This document shows positions 8,817-17,475 of a DNA stretch of 64,000 bases, in pieces. Each line of letters begins with the position of its first letter. The stretch's first letter is position 1. The notes under the pieces were generated by a model that saw nothing but the letters and a program-made list of their open reading frames with translations, searched no databases and was not told the origin of the DNA. Made by a program: the position numbers and the translations under genes. Origin of the DNA: an uncultured Tateyamaria sp. (GTDB lineage Bacteria > Pseudomonadota > Alphaproteobacteria > Rhodobacterales > Rhodobacteraceae); the NCBI RefSeq assembly GCF_947504105.1, contig NZ_CANNGP010000023.1:1-64000 (forward strand), given 5' to 3'.

Positions 8817-9461
8817 CTACCGCGACAGGGCCGCAGCCTCCTTCGCCAAGGCCTCGATCCCGGCCCAATCCCCGGCTGCGACCAGGTCCTTGGGGGCGAC
8901 CCAGGATCCACCGGCACAGACCACATTTGGCAGGCTCAGATAGCTATTCGCATTCCCCATGCTCACCCCACCCGTCGGGCAGAACGATATCTGCGGCAAG
9001 GGCGCACCAATGGCCTTCAAAGCAGGTGCCCCGCCTGATGCCTCAGCCGGAAAAAACTTGAGCATATCGTATCCACGTTCGAACAGGCACATCGCCTCGG
9101 AAGCCGTGGCAGCCCCCGGCAATAAGGGCAAATCCTCGGCCTCGCAGGCCGCAATCAGTGCCTCGGTGGCACCGGGCGACACCCCAAACTGCGCGCCAGC
9201 CTCCTTGGCCGCCTTCACGTCATCCGGCGTGACCAACGTCCCTGCACCAACAACGCCACCTGGCACCTTGGACATCGCTGCGATCACATCCAATGCAGCT
9301 GGGGTGCGCAGCGTCACTTCAAGCGCCGGTAGCCCACCCGCCACCAATGCTTCGGCCAGTGGCCGCGCATGGGCGACGTCATCGACCACAAGCACCGGCA
9401 CGATCGGGGCCAGGTCACAGATTTCGCGGGCGCGCACGGCAGCAGCTTTGGCAGTCAGCAT
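8817..9461 (-). CDS. eda: KDPG/KHG aldolase (Entner-Doudoroff)
   Basis: The 214-residue protein is 2-keto-3-deoxy-6-phosphogluconate aldolase, splitting KDPG into pyruvate and glyceraldehyde-3-phosphate. Seen are VPVLVVDD, the Glu motif LEVTLRTPAALD, VGAGTL and the Schiff-base Lys in MLKFFPAE, and the phosphate-binding CPTGGV. It follows edd directly: the edd stop and the eda ATG abut as TGAATG. Together they form the lower Entner-Doudoroff route, the main sugar pathway in roseobacters. Confidence 0.96.
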   Translation of the reverse strand: MLTAKAAAVRAREICDLAPIVPVLVVDDVAHARPLAEALVAGGLPALEVTLRTPAALDVIAAMSKVPGGVVGAGTLVTPDDVKAAKEAGAQFGVSPGATEALIAACEAEDLPLLPGAATASEAMCLFERGYDMLKFFPAEASGGAPALKAIGAPLPQISFCPTGGVSMGNANSYLSLPNVVCAGGSWVAPKDLVAAGDWAGIEALAKEAAALSR

Positions 9462-11276
9462 TCAAAAGTCTCCAAATACGGTTGCGCCAGTATTGGCGGA
9501 CCCGACGGTATTACGGAAGGCGTGGAACATGTCGCGCCCAGCCCCCCATTGGTTGGCCGAAAGATCAGCCGTGGCATGAGGGCGGTCAAGCACACCTTCA
9601 GTCAGAACTTCAAGTTGCCCCGCCTCGGCGTCAACGCGGATCAGGTCGCCGTCCCGCACTTGCGCGATCACACCCCCATCCAGCGCCTCGGGGCAAACAT
9701 GGATGGCGGATGGCACCTTGCCCGATGCGCCGGACATGCGGCCATCCGTGACCAGCGCCACCTTCTGCCCACGGCCCTGCATGATGCCCAGTAGCGGTGT
9801 CAGGCTGTGCAATTCCGGCATCCCATTGGCCCTGGGTCCCTGGAACCGAACCACGATAACAAAATCACCTTCGTTGAATTCGCCAGCCTTGAACGCGGCC
9901 TTCACGTCGTCTTGTTCATGGAACACGCGCGCCGGGGCTTCAACGATCCGGTGTTCCGGTGCCACGGCCGAGATTTTCATGACCCCTGTTCCCAAGTTGC
10001 CGGCAAGGCGGCTCAGACCGCCGGTTTCCTGAAACGGATCAGACGCAGGGCGTACGATCTTTTCATTCAGGCTTTTACCCGCGCCCGCTTCCCAGGTCAG
10101 TGCACCGTCGATCAGCTTGGGTTCCTGCGTATAGTTCTCAAGCCCCTCACCCGCGACTGTCTGAGTGTCATCGTGCAGCAAGCCTGCGCCCAAAAGCTCG
10201 CCAATCATGAAGCCAAGACCACCCGCCGCGTGGAAGTGGTTCACGTCCGCCAAGCCATTGGGATAGACGCGCGCGATCAGCGGTGTCACTTCCGACAAGT
10301 CGCAGAAGTCTTCCCAATCCAACACAATGCCCCCGGCCCGCGCCATGGCGATCAAGTGGATCAACAAGTTGGTCGACCCACCCGTCGCACTCAGGCCAAC
10401 GATCCCATTCACGAACGCCTTCTCATCCAGGATATTGCAGACCGGCGTGTAGTTGTTGCCCAGAGCCGACAAGGACAGCGCGCGCTTGGCCCCTTCAACT
10501 GTCAGCGCGTCGCGCAGCGGGGTGTTCGGGTTGACGAAGGACGAGCCCGGCAGATGCAGGCCCATGAATTCCATCAGCATCTGGTTGGTGTTGGCCGTGC
10601 CATAGAAGGTACAGGTGCCCGGACCATGGTAGGCGGCCATCTCTGACGCGAGCAATTCCTCACGCGTCGCTTCGCCCGCCGCGAACCTCTGGCGGACCTT
10701 GGCCTTTTCATCATTGGACAAGCCGCTGGTCATCGGACCTGCAGGGAGGAAAACAGCTGGCATGTGACCAAAGGATTGGGCCGCGATGATCAAACCCGGC
10801 ACGATCTTGTCGCAGACGCCCAGAAAGACGGCGGCATCGAAGACATTGTGGGACAGCGCCACACCGGTCGCCATAGCGATCACGTCACGCGAGAACAGAC
10901 TCAACTCCATGCCTGCCTCACCTTGGGTCACACCGTCGCACATGGCGGGCACACCGCCCGCCACTTGCGCAGTTCCGCCCTCCGCCCGGATCGCGTCGCG
11001 GATCAGGGTCGGGTAGGTCTCGAACGGCTGATGTGCCGACAGCATGTCATTGTAGGCCGTGACAATCCCAAGATTGCCAACGCTTGCTTCGGCCAGCCGG
11101 GACTGGTCAGGACCAGCCGCGGCAAACGCATGGGCCTGGCCGCTACAGGACAGGTGCGCGCGGGCCGGACCTTGGGACTTGGCGGTAGCCATCCGATCCA
11201 GATACCGACGTCGTGTCGGTGCGCTGCGTTCGATCACACGTTCAGTCACGCGCTCAAGTGTAGGGTGCAGGGGCAT
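9462..11276 (-). CDS. edd: Phosphogluconate dehydratase
   Basis: A 604-residue IlvD/Edd-family dehydratase converting 6-phosphogluconate to KDPG using a [4Fe-4S] cluster. Signature segments are [39 protein letters not shown], the Cys in [14 protein letters not shown], and the C-terminal [18 protein letters not shown]. Length agrees with the family (about 600). It is first in the edd-eda operon; a LacI-type operator lies about 54 bases before its ATG. Confidence 0.97.
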   Translation of the reverse strand: MPLHPTLERVTERVIERSAPTRRRYLDRMATAKSQGPARAHLSCSGQAHAFAAAGPDQSRLAEASVGNLGIVTAYNDMLSAHQPFETYPTLIRDAIRAEGGTAQVAGGVPAMCDGVTQGEAGMELSLFSRDVIAMATGVALSHNVFDAAVFLGVCDKIVPGLIIAAQSFGHMPAVFLPAGPMTSGLSNDEKAKVRQRFAAGEATREELLASEMAAYHGPGTCTFYGTANTNQMLMEFMGLHLPGSSFVNPNTPLRDALTVEGAKRALSLSALGNNYTPVCNILDEKAFVNGIVGLSATGGSTNLLIHLIAMARAGGIVLDWEDFCDLSEVTPLIARVYPNGLADVNHFHAAGGLGFMIGELLGAGLLHDDTQTVAGEGLENYTQEPKLIDGALTWEAGAGKSLNEKIVRPASDPFQETGGLSRLAGNLGTGVMKISAVAPEHRIVEAPARVFHEQDDVKAAFKAGEFNEGDFVIVVRFQGPRANGMPELHSLTPLLGIMQGRGQKVALVTDGRMSGASGKVPSAIHVCPEALDGGVIAQVRDGDLIRVDAEAGQLEVLTEGVLDRPHATADLSANQWGAGRDMFHAFRNTVGSANTGATVFGDF

Positions 11277-11329
11277 CGTGCTCTCCTATCTCCTCATCTC
11301 GGTTTGGCCACATCTTATCACAAGGCGCC

Positions 11330-11343
11330 TGATAGCGCTAACA
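11330..11343. promoter_or_regulatory. LacI-family-type operator upstream of edd
   Basis: TGATAGCGCTAACA fits the LacI-family pattern TGNNAGCGCTNNCA with a central AGCGCT palindrome. It sits 54 bases upstream of edd and 126 upstream of mipZ. Gluconate-type LacI regulators of edd-eda use such sites in other bacteria. No LacI-family gene is in this window, so the regulator would be elsewhere. Confidence 0.6.
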
Positions 11344-11468
11344 GCTTCGTTGTGCAATCACCGCGCCACGGTGCCGCAGGAAAGTTTCCATGCCCGCTTT
11401 CAAAGGGTGCGAACACAACATATAGTGGCCCAAAATTCGCAAAGCGGATGTGCGGTAAGGGGACAATC

Positions 11469-12278
11469 ATGGCGCATATCATTGTTGTCGGCAACGAAAA
11501 GGGCGGGGCTGGCAAGTCCACCGTGTCGATGCATGTGGCCACGGCATTGGCGCGCGCAGGCAAGAAAGTCAGCGCACTTGATCTCGACCTGCGGCAGCGG
11601 ACGTTTGGACGCTATGTCGAAAACCGCCACGGGTTTCTGGCCTCGGCTGACCTAGACTTGCCGTCACCCGATGTGCACGACTTGCCCGAGATCGACGCGG
11701 CGCAGCTGAAGCCCGGCGAAAATATCTATGATCATCGGCTCAGCGCAGCAGTAGCGACGCTCGAACCCGACAATGACTTTATCCTGATCGATTGCCCCGG
11801 CTCTCACACCCGCCTTAGTCAGGTCGCGCATTCCCTGGCAGACACCCTGATCACGCCCCTGAACGACAGTTTCGTCGATTTCGACCTGTTGGCACGTATC
11901 GATGCAACGGGTGAGAAAATCCTTGGACCGTCGGTCTATTCCGAGATGGTTTGGAACGCCCGTCAGCTCCGCGCCCAGGCGGGTTTGAAACCCATAGATT
12001 GGATCGTGCTGCGCAACCGCATGGGGGCCCAACGCATGGTAAACAAGGAAAAGATGGAACGGGCGATCAGGATGCTCGCCCAGCGGATCGGGTTCCGCAT
12101 CGCACCCGGTTTTTCCGAACGGGTGATTTTCCGTGAACTGTTCCCACGCGGGCTGACCTTGCTTGACCTCAAGGACATTGGGGTCAAGCAACTCAACATC
12201 TCGAACGTGGCCGCCCGGCAGGAATTGCGCGATTTGATGAAGGCGCTGAACCTACCCGAGGTCGAAATCGACTTTTGA
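11469..12278 (+). CDS. mipZ: Division-plane positioning ATPase MipZ
   Basis: This 269-residue ParA/MinD-type ATPase matches Caulobacter MipZ, which forms bipolar gradients from the ParB-parS complex and inhibits FtsZ away from midcell. Seen are the deviant Walker A VVGNEKGGAGKST, the MipZ-like DLDLRQRTFGRY, the switch FILIDCPG and the NDSFVDFDLLARID and RVIFRELFPRGLTLLDL segments that are characteristic of MipZ rather than of plasmid ParA. The start at ATG 11469 is chosen by homology; the frame is open far upstream inside edd antisense. Its 3' end overlaps the convergent MarR gene by 27 bases. Confidence 0.93.
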   Translation: MAHIIVVGNEKGGAGKSTVSMHVATALARAGKKVSALDLDLRQRTFGRYVENRHGFLASADLDLPSPDVHDLPEIDAAQLKPGENIYDHRLSAAVATLEPDNDFILIDCPGSHTRLSQVAHSLADTLITPLNDSFVDFDLLARIDATGEKILGPSVYSEMVWNARQLRAQAGLKPIDWIVLRNRMGAQRMVNKEKMERAIRMLAQRIGFRIAPGFSERVIFRELFPRGLTLLDLKDIGVKQLNISNVAARQELRDLMKALNLPEVEIDF

Positions 12279-12779
12279 CCCCGAGCCGCGCTGCGCAAGA
12301 CGCAGCAACAAGCGGCGCAGGGTATCCGCCTCTTCATCGGACATCCCGTCTGTCAGGGCTGGATCATAGGCCTGCACAACCCGTTTTAAATCACCATAGA
12401 TTTGCTGCCCCACCACCGTCAGCGTCAGATACTTCCAGCGGCGATCCTGCTTGGCACGCGTGCGTGTCAGGCATCGACGCCCTGCCAGCCTTTGTACCTC
12501 GCGACTGATCTTGGTCTTGTGCATCCGCGCCCATGCGCCAATGTCGCTGGCCGTCATGCGGCCATAGATGCCCAGGTAAAACAGCACGCGCCATTCCTTG
12601 CGCAGCGTTCCATACTTGTCTTTGTAGACCTTCTGGAACTCCAGACTCGACGCCTCAACCGCTTGGTTCAGCAAGTAGGGTAGGAACTGTCGAACATCGA
12701 AATCATTTGGGGGGCATCGCTTATTAGCTGCAAAAACACCTGTTACATCAACAATCAATGCTGCAAGAAGGATCGCCAT
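12252..12779 (-). CDS. MarR-family regulator, likely of homogentisate genes
   Basis: A winged-helix MarR protein of about 175 residues. The recognisable domain begins at FDVRQFLPYLLNQAVEASS and includes the HTH segment MTASDIGAWARMHKTKISREVQRL and the wing RAKQDRRWKYLTLT. The start is uncertain: ATG 12779 is given; a TTG at 12758 (LIVDVTGVF) is an alternative, and the hydrophobic N-terminal stretch MAILLAALIV is unlike MarR proteins. It is divergent from the broken hmgA, the usual place for a regulator of the homogentisate pathway; it would sense homogentisate or a related acid (inference). Confidence 0.75.
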   Translation of the reverse strand: MAILLAALIVDVTGVFAANKRCPPNDFDVRQFLPYLLNQAVEASSLEFQKVYKDKYGTLRKEWRVLFYLGIYGRMTASDIGAWARMHKTKISREVQRLAGRRCLTRTRAKQDRRWKYLTLTVVGQQIYGDLKRVVQAYDPALTDGMSDEEADTLRRLLLRLAQRGSGSKVDFDLG

Positions 12780-12846
12780 GAACCGCCAGGCGGCGCCACA
12801 TCCCTGATCCACACCCCTTTCCAGTGCCGGTATCACTGACGGGTAC

Positions 12847-13888
12847 ATGCCCGGTTTCGGCGACAATTTCGAAACCGAGGCGTTGCACGGAGCGCTGCGT
12901 GAAGCCATGAACTCGCACCGGAAATGCACTTACGGGCTTTATGGTGAGCAACTAGGCCGCACCACATTTACCGATGTGCGGCCCGAACGGACGTGGTGCT
13001 ATCGCATCCGCCCGTCCGTAAAACATTCCGGTCAGTACAATCGCATGGACCTGCCCGATTGGAAATCCGCGCTACACATCCGCGAAGACTTGGCAAGCCT
13101 GGGTCTGCACCGCTGGAACCCCTTGCCACACATCAATTGGGGCCTGACATGGCTGACCGGCATGCGCACCATGACGGCAGCGAACAAGGGGCAAGTTCGA
13201 ACTCCCGGGGCGCGGCCCTATCAGGGCCAACTGCATAGCAAACCCGCGCGACTTCAAGGCCCCCGTGGCCGCATTCGAAGACGGCAAGGTCCAGTTGACG
13301 CTGACCATCAAGTGGTACGGACAGCTCTACGAGACAGCGATTGGCCACTCTCCGCTCGATGTTGTGGCGTGGCACGGCAACTATGCGCCCATGAGATACA
13401 ATCTGAAAACCTATTGTCCGGCGGGGACCATCCTGTTCGGCCACCCGGATCCGTCAATATTTGCAGTGCTCACCGCACCGTCGGGTCAGCCGGGCGTGAA
13501 CAATATCGACTTGGTCCTATTCCGCGAACGCTGGAGAGTGACCGAAGACACGTTCCGTCTGCCGTGGTATCATAAGAACATCATGTCTGAGTTGATGGGC
13601 AACATCTATGGCCAGTACGATGCGAAGCCGAAGGGGTTCGTGCCCGGAGGCATGTCGCTCCACAACATGATGCTGGCGCACGACCCCTACAAAAACGCAT
13701 TCGAAGGGACCAGCAACGCAAACCTTGAACCGCGTAAGCTGGAAAATACCATGTCCTTCATGTTCGGAACCCGCTTTCCCCAGCACCTGACCCAATTCAC
13801 GGCGCAAGGAGCGCCGCTGCAGGATGACTACATCGACTACTGGACGGACATCGAAAAGAAGTTCAACGGGACACCGGGCAAAAAATGA
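12847..13888 (+). pseudogene. hmgA: Homogentisate 1,2-dioxygenase, internally deleted and frameshifted
   Basis: The N-terminal part (12847 to about 13180) reads MPGFGDNFETEALHGAL, YRIRPSVKHSGQYNRMDLP and [11 protein letters not shown], all HmgA. It then jumps, with a change of frame, to [24 protein letters not shown], which in intact enzymes lies about 80-90 residues further on. The missing piece is the central cupin segment, so roughly 250 bases were lost at about 13181-13195. From there the second frame is open to TGA 13888 and keeps the iron-site region ([27 protein letters not shown]). The enzyme cannot be functional as read, although neighbours fahA and the regulator look intact. Confidence 0.9.
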
Positions 13889-14058
13889 TGACGTATCTTG
13901 GATACTTCATGGGCGCCTTCATTGTCTTCGTGCTGGGGTTTATCCTCTGGGCGTGGTGGCAGAAATTCGTCAACGACCGCCCCGACCGCTACGGGAAGGG
14001 ACGCGGCCATGATCCGCGCGGACCCGAGCGCGGACAGTGGGACAGACCTGACAAGTGA
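13885..14058 (+). CDS. Small membrane protein (57 aa)
   Basis: The frame starts at ATG 13885, overlapping the hmgA stop (ATGA), and encodes 57 residues: one hydrophobic segment ([21 protein letters not shown], residues about 4-24) followed by a hydrophilic, Arg/Asp/Gly-rich tail ([15 protein letters not shown]). Single-pass membrane topology is likely. Function unknown. Its stop overlaps the next small gene (GTGA), so hmgA, this gene and the next look translationally chained. Confidence 0.6.
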   Translation: MMTYLGYFMGAFIVFVLGFILWAWWQKFVNDRPDRYGKGRGHDPRGPERGQWDRPDK

Positions 14059-14240
14059 TCGAATTCCTGTCTTCCCTCTCCTGGATTGGCTGGCTTCTGA
14101 TGGCTCTTGCCGGGTTCACAGTTTGGCACCTTCCGAGCATTATCAAGATGGCATTTTTTGGCGACCGCGTTTCCAAGGCGCGCCCTATACGTCATGGAAC
14201 AGACCGGCCAGATCTGGACTTAGACCGCTCTGACCCCTGA
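14055..14240 (+). CDS. Small membrane protein (61 aa)
   Basis: A GTG start at 14055 overlaps the preceding stop as GTGA. The 61-residue product has an N-terminal hydrophobic segment (LSSLSWIGWLLMALAGFTVWHL) and a charged tail rich in Asp/Arg (GTDRPDLDLDRSDP). Likely single-pass membrane protein of unknown function. It precedes fahA by 24 bases in the same direction, so it is probably part of the homogentisate operon. Confidence 0.6.
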   Translation: MIEFLSSLSWIGWLLMALAGFTVWHLPSIIKMAFFGDRVSKARPIRHGTDRPDLDLDRSDP

Positions 14241-14264
14241 CAAAAGAACAAGGACCTAAATATA

Positions 14265-15521
14265 ATGACGCTCCTTTCGTCGTGGGTGCCCGGCGCCAAC
14301 AGCGCTGACACCGACTTTCCGCTGAACAACCTGCCTTACGGGGTGTTTTCCACCGGCACGCTGGACGCGCGATGCGGCGTGGCCATTGGGGACATGATCC
14401 TCGACATGTACGCTGCCGAAGAACAGGGGATCATTGACCTTGCCGACGAACCCCTGTTCGAACTGCCATTCTGGAACGAGTTGATGGAGCAAGGCCCCGC
14501 CGTCTGGACAGCCCTGCGCAACCGCCTGACGGATCTGCTGACCGAAGGGGCAAGAGATCAGGGCCTGGTCGAGCCACTGCTTGTTCCGATGATTGACGCC
14601 ACGCTGCACATGCCTCTGGTTGTCTCGGAATTCACCGACTTCTACGCAGGCCGCCACCACGCCACCAATGTGGGCACAATGTTTCGAGGCCCCGAAAACG
14701 CGCTCCCGCCCAACTGGCTGCATATCCCAATTGGCTATAACGGACGTGCATCGTCTGTGGTTGTGTCGGGCACCGACATCCGCCGCCCGTGGGGCCAGCT
14801 GAAATCCCCCGACCACGACACACCCGCCTTCCTCCCGTCCCGGCGTTTCGATCTGGAACTGGAAATGGGTGCTATCGTTGGCATGGCTTCGGACGGACCG
14901 ATCACGGTGGACGAGGCCGACGCAGCCATCTTTGGCTATGTCCTACTGAACGATTGGTCCGCACGCGACATTCAAGCGTGGGAATACCAACCGCTCGGCC
15001 CCTTCCAAGCAAAGGCAACCGCCACATCAATCAGCCCGTGGATTGTGACCAAGGCGGCACTAGCGCCTTTCCGAACCTCGACACCAGACCGAGAATTCGC
15101 ACTGCTCGATCACCTCAAGGATACCGGCCCGATGCTCTATGACATCAACCTGAGCGTCACACTTGCCCCGGACGGCAAAGAGGCCACGACCATCGCGCAA
15201 ACCAACTACCGCGAGATGTACTACTCCTCGGCCCAGCAACTGGCGCATCACAGCACCTCGGGCTGCCCGATGAATGTAGGTGATCTGCTGGGCTCCGGCA
15301 CCATCTCCGGCCCGACGAAACCGGAACGCGGCAGCCTGTTGGAACTCAGCTGGGGCGGCAAGGACCCCATCACACTCTACACCGGAGAGACACGTACCTT
15401 CCTCGAAGACGGCGACACGCTGACACTTGCGGGGCACGCACAAGGCGACGGGTATCGCATCGGCTTCGGCACGTGCACGGGAACACTTTTGGCAGCGCTG
15501 GAAGACCCTTACAAACGCTGA
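14265..15521 (+). CDS. fahA: Fumarylacetoacetase
   Basis: The 418-residue protein hydrolyses fumarylacetoacetate to fumarate and acetoacetate, the last step of tyrosine/phenylalanine catabolism. Seen are the N-terminal SH3-like domain (FPLNNLPYGVFS), the FAH core with FTDFYAGRHHATNVGTMFRG, the metal-site LELEMGAIVG and NDWSARDIQAWEYQPLGPF, and LLGSGTISGPTKPERGSLLELSW. Length matches the family (about 420). It is intact although the upstream hmgA is broken. No maleylacetoacetate isomerase is seen next to it. Confidence 0.96.
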   Translation: MTLLSSWVPGANSADTDFPLNNLPYGVFSTGTLDARCGVAIGDMILDMYAAEEQGIIDLADEPLFELPFWNELMEQGPAVWTALRNRLTDLLTEGARDQGLVEPLLVPMIDATLHMPLVVSEFTDFYAGRHHATNVGTMFRGPENALPPNWLHIPIGYNGRASSVVVSGTDIRRPWGQLKSPDHDTPAFLPSRRFDLELEMGAIVGMASDGPITVDEADAAIFGYVLLNDWSARDIQAWEYQPLGPFQAKATATSISPWIVTKAALAPFRTSTPDREFALLDHLKDTGPMLYDINLSVTLAPDGKEATTIAQTNYREMYYSSAQQLAHHSTSGCPMNVGDLLGSGTISGPTKPERGSLLELSWGGKDPITLYTGETRTFLEDGDTLTLAGHAQGDGYRIGFGTCTGTLLAALEDPYKR

Positions 15522-15831
15522 CCCGTTCATTTCACCAACCAAACCGCGGGGTTCTGGGCAGCGCCCCGGTCCGACACCCGCAAGACAGACCAACATGCGC
15601 AACAGGCACGGCCGCACCCGGCGCGATCACGGCTAGGGTGCTGGCGCCCACATGTTCCACCATCCCGATGACACCACAACGCTGTGTGATTGACGCACAA
15701 ACGCAGTGCGAGGGATTTCGTGCACCCTGCCCTTGCGCGGCGCCTCGAAATTTGGAACCCTCGCCAGACATCTCTGGCACAGATTCACATCTCAAGGGCC
15801 GCTGACATCCACTTCCACGAAGGGGAAGGAC
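15522..15831. other. Intergenic stretch after fahA
   Basis: No convincing gene. It begins with a GC-rich element around 15545-15575 (GGGTTCTGGGCAGCGCCCCGG) that resembles the GGGGCTCTGCCCC-type elements of proteobacterial intergenic regions and the one at 42955-42985. A purine-rich ribosome-binding site (AAGGGGAAGG) precedes the short frame at 15832. Confidence 0.5.
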
Positions 15832-15921
15832 ATGAACAAGCGTCTTCAGGACAGTATTGCGGAAGGTTTCGGTCGATGGCTGGAGGATTTCGCAACCGTT
15901 GGGCGTGGTGGCCGGGCGTGA
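15832..15921 (+). CDS. Short peptide (29 aa) coupled to a deaminase gene
   Basis: The frame MNKRLQDSIAEGFGRWLEDF... of 29 residues starts at ATG 15832 behind a strong ribosome-binding site (AAGGGGAAGGAC) and ends in a GTGA overlap with the amidohydrolase start at 15918. It is amphipathic rather than hydrophobic and looks like the N-terminus of something larger or a leader peptide. Function unknown; it may serve to load ribosomes for the downstream GTG start. Confidence 0.4.
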   Translation: MNKRLQDSIAEGFGRWLEDFATVGRGGRA

Positions 15922-17096
15922 CAGATATTCTGGTTCCCACCTCTCTGGTCGCTCAGCCCGGCCGTTTTGGCGGTGTGACAAGCGGCGACTGTCTGCGGGG
16001 CGCACCCGTTGTGAAAGATGGGCGGCTGATTGCACTTGATACGCCAAGAGGCGACACCGCCTGCATGGTGATACCCAAGCTGGTCGAGCCGCATTGCCAT
16101 CTCGACAAATGCCACACGATCAGTCGATTGGGTCAGGTGGGGGGCGACCTGCATCACGCGCTCGCCAGCCAACGCACCGACAAGGTGCATTGGAACGAAG
16201 ACGACATTCGCCAGCGTGCAACACAGGGATTGACCGAAGCTCATCAGAATGGCTGCACGCTGATCCGCAGCCACGTGGACTGGGGCGATGATCCTGCGCC
16301 GTCGCTCTCGTGGTCCGTGCTGGTCGAATTGGCCGAGGATCACCCAAGCCTGCAACTCGCGGCCCTGACCAGCATCGAGCAGTGGACGAATCCGGATTTC
16401 GGTAAAACAGTGGGCAAGGTATTGGCCTTCACCGACGGTGTCTTGGGTGCGTTTGTCCACGGACATGAAAATGCACGTGAAGGGTTGGAGGCACTGTTTA
16501 CCACCGCAACCCAACACGGCCTGATGCTGGATTTCCACGTGGATGAAGGGTTGGGATCGCTCAACGGGTTGGAAATGATCGCCGATGTCGCACTCGAAAC
16601 CATGTTTGATCGCCCGATCCTGTGTGGCCATTGCGTCAGCCTGATGGACAGACCTTCGCACGAAGTAAAACGCATCTCCGACAAACTGGCGCGCGCGGGG
16701 ATTACGGTCTGTGCACTGCCCATCACCAACCTCTATCTGCAAGGTCGTGCCGATGGCACGCCGGACCGGCGCGGGATCACACGGCTGAGAGAACTGCGGG
16801 AAGCGGGCGTGTCCATCATTGCAGGGTCCGACAATGTCGCGGACGCGTTTTGCCCGCTTGGTGCGCATGATCCGCGCGCCGCATTGGCGCTCGCCTGCGT
16901 CGCGGCGCATTTGGACCCTCCCTTTGGTGATTGGTTGCCCGCAATCACAACGGATGCGGCGCGCGCGCTCGGAGCAGCAACTGTTACCGTCGACGACACC
17001 GAATTGACCGACATGCTGACGTGCGATGTCACGCACACTGCTGATCTGCTATCTGGCCGTGTGCCGCTGCGACCGGCGATTGAGACGCTCATGTGA
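15918..17096 (+). CDS. Cytosine-deaminase-like amidohydrolase
   Basis: A 392-residue metal-dependent amidohydrolase of the CodA/cytosine deaminase kind. Metal and catalytic motifs appear in order: EPHCHLDKCHT, IRSHVDW, DFHVDEG, the CGHC His, and the late Asp in IAGSDNVADAF. The start is GTG 15918 (MTDILVPTSL), coupled to a 29-residue upstream frame. CodA-like enzymes deaminate cytosine or related cyclic amidines; the exact substrate here is not certain. It lies upstream of a solute-binding protein in the same direction but with a 380-base gap. Confidence 0.8.
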   Translation: MTDILVPTSLVAQPGRFGGVTSGDCLRGAPVVKDGRLIALDTPRGDTACMVIPKLVEPHCHLDKCHTISRLGQVGGDLHHALASQRTDKVHWNEDDIRQRATQGLTEAHQNGCTLIRSHVDWGDDPAPSLSWSVLVELAEDHPSLQLAALTSIEQWTNPDFGKTVGKVLAFTDGVLGAFVHGHENAREGLEALFTTATQHGLMLDFHVDEGLGSLNGLEMIADVALETMFDRPILCGHCVSLMDRPSHEVKRISDKLARAGITVCALPITNLYLQGRADGTPDRRGITRLRELREAGVSIIAGSDNVADAFCPLGAHDPRAALALACVAAHLDPPFGDWLPAITTDAARALGAATVTVDDTELTDMLTCDVTHTADLLSGRVPLRPAIETLM

Positions 17097-17475
17097 TCTC
17101 ATATCGCTGGCAAGACCGACATCATTCGATGAGTACAAACCCGCTCCGAACTACAAAAGCAGGACCAGAAAATCTTGCGCCCCCGATGAACCGTTGAAAT
17201 GACCAATAACGCGTCGATATCCGGCCAAAAGGCGGTTTTGGGCCCGGGAATGGCGTGAAATCACAAAAGAGTCGAAATCCTGTCGACTATCCCTTTCTGT
17301 GCAACTCCGACGACGGGGTTGACGCCATGCGCCCGATCGTTTGAACTTTGGGCGTCCCCCGGGAAGGGGTGGCGAAAAAAACGCAGGTTAACTGCAACAC
17401 CAAAAAGGTCGGGCACTCACCCCGGCCGAATAAGGGCGCGGACAAACGTTCGTGACGCCAACAGAGAGGAAGAAC
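17097..17475. other. Long intergenic region before a solute-binding protein gene
   Basis: No gene is supported. It contains a perfect inverted repeat AGTCGA (17270-17275) / TCGACT (17283-17288) with a seven-base spacer, which could be an operator for the downstream gene, and a ribosome-binding site (AGAGAGGAAG) just before ATG 17476. Confidence 0.4.
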
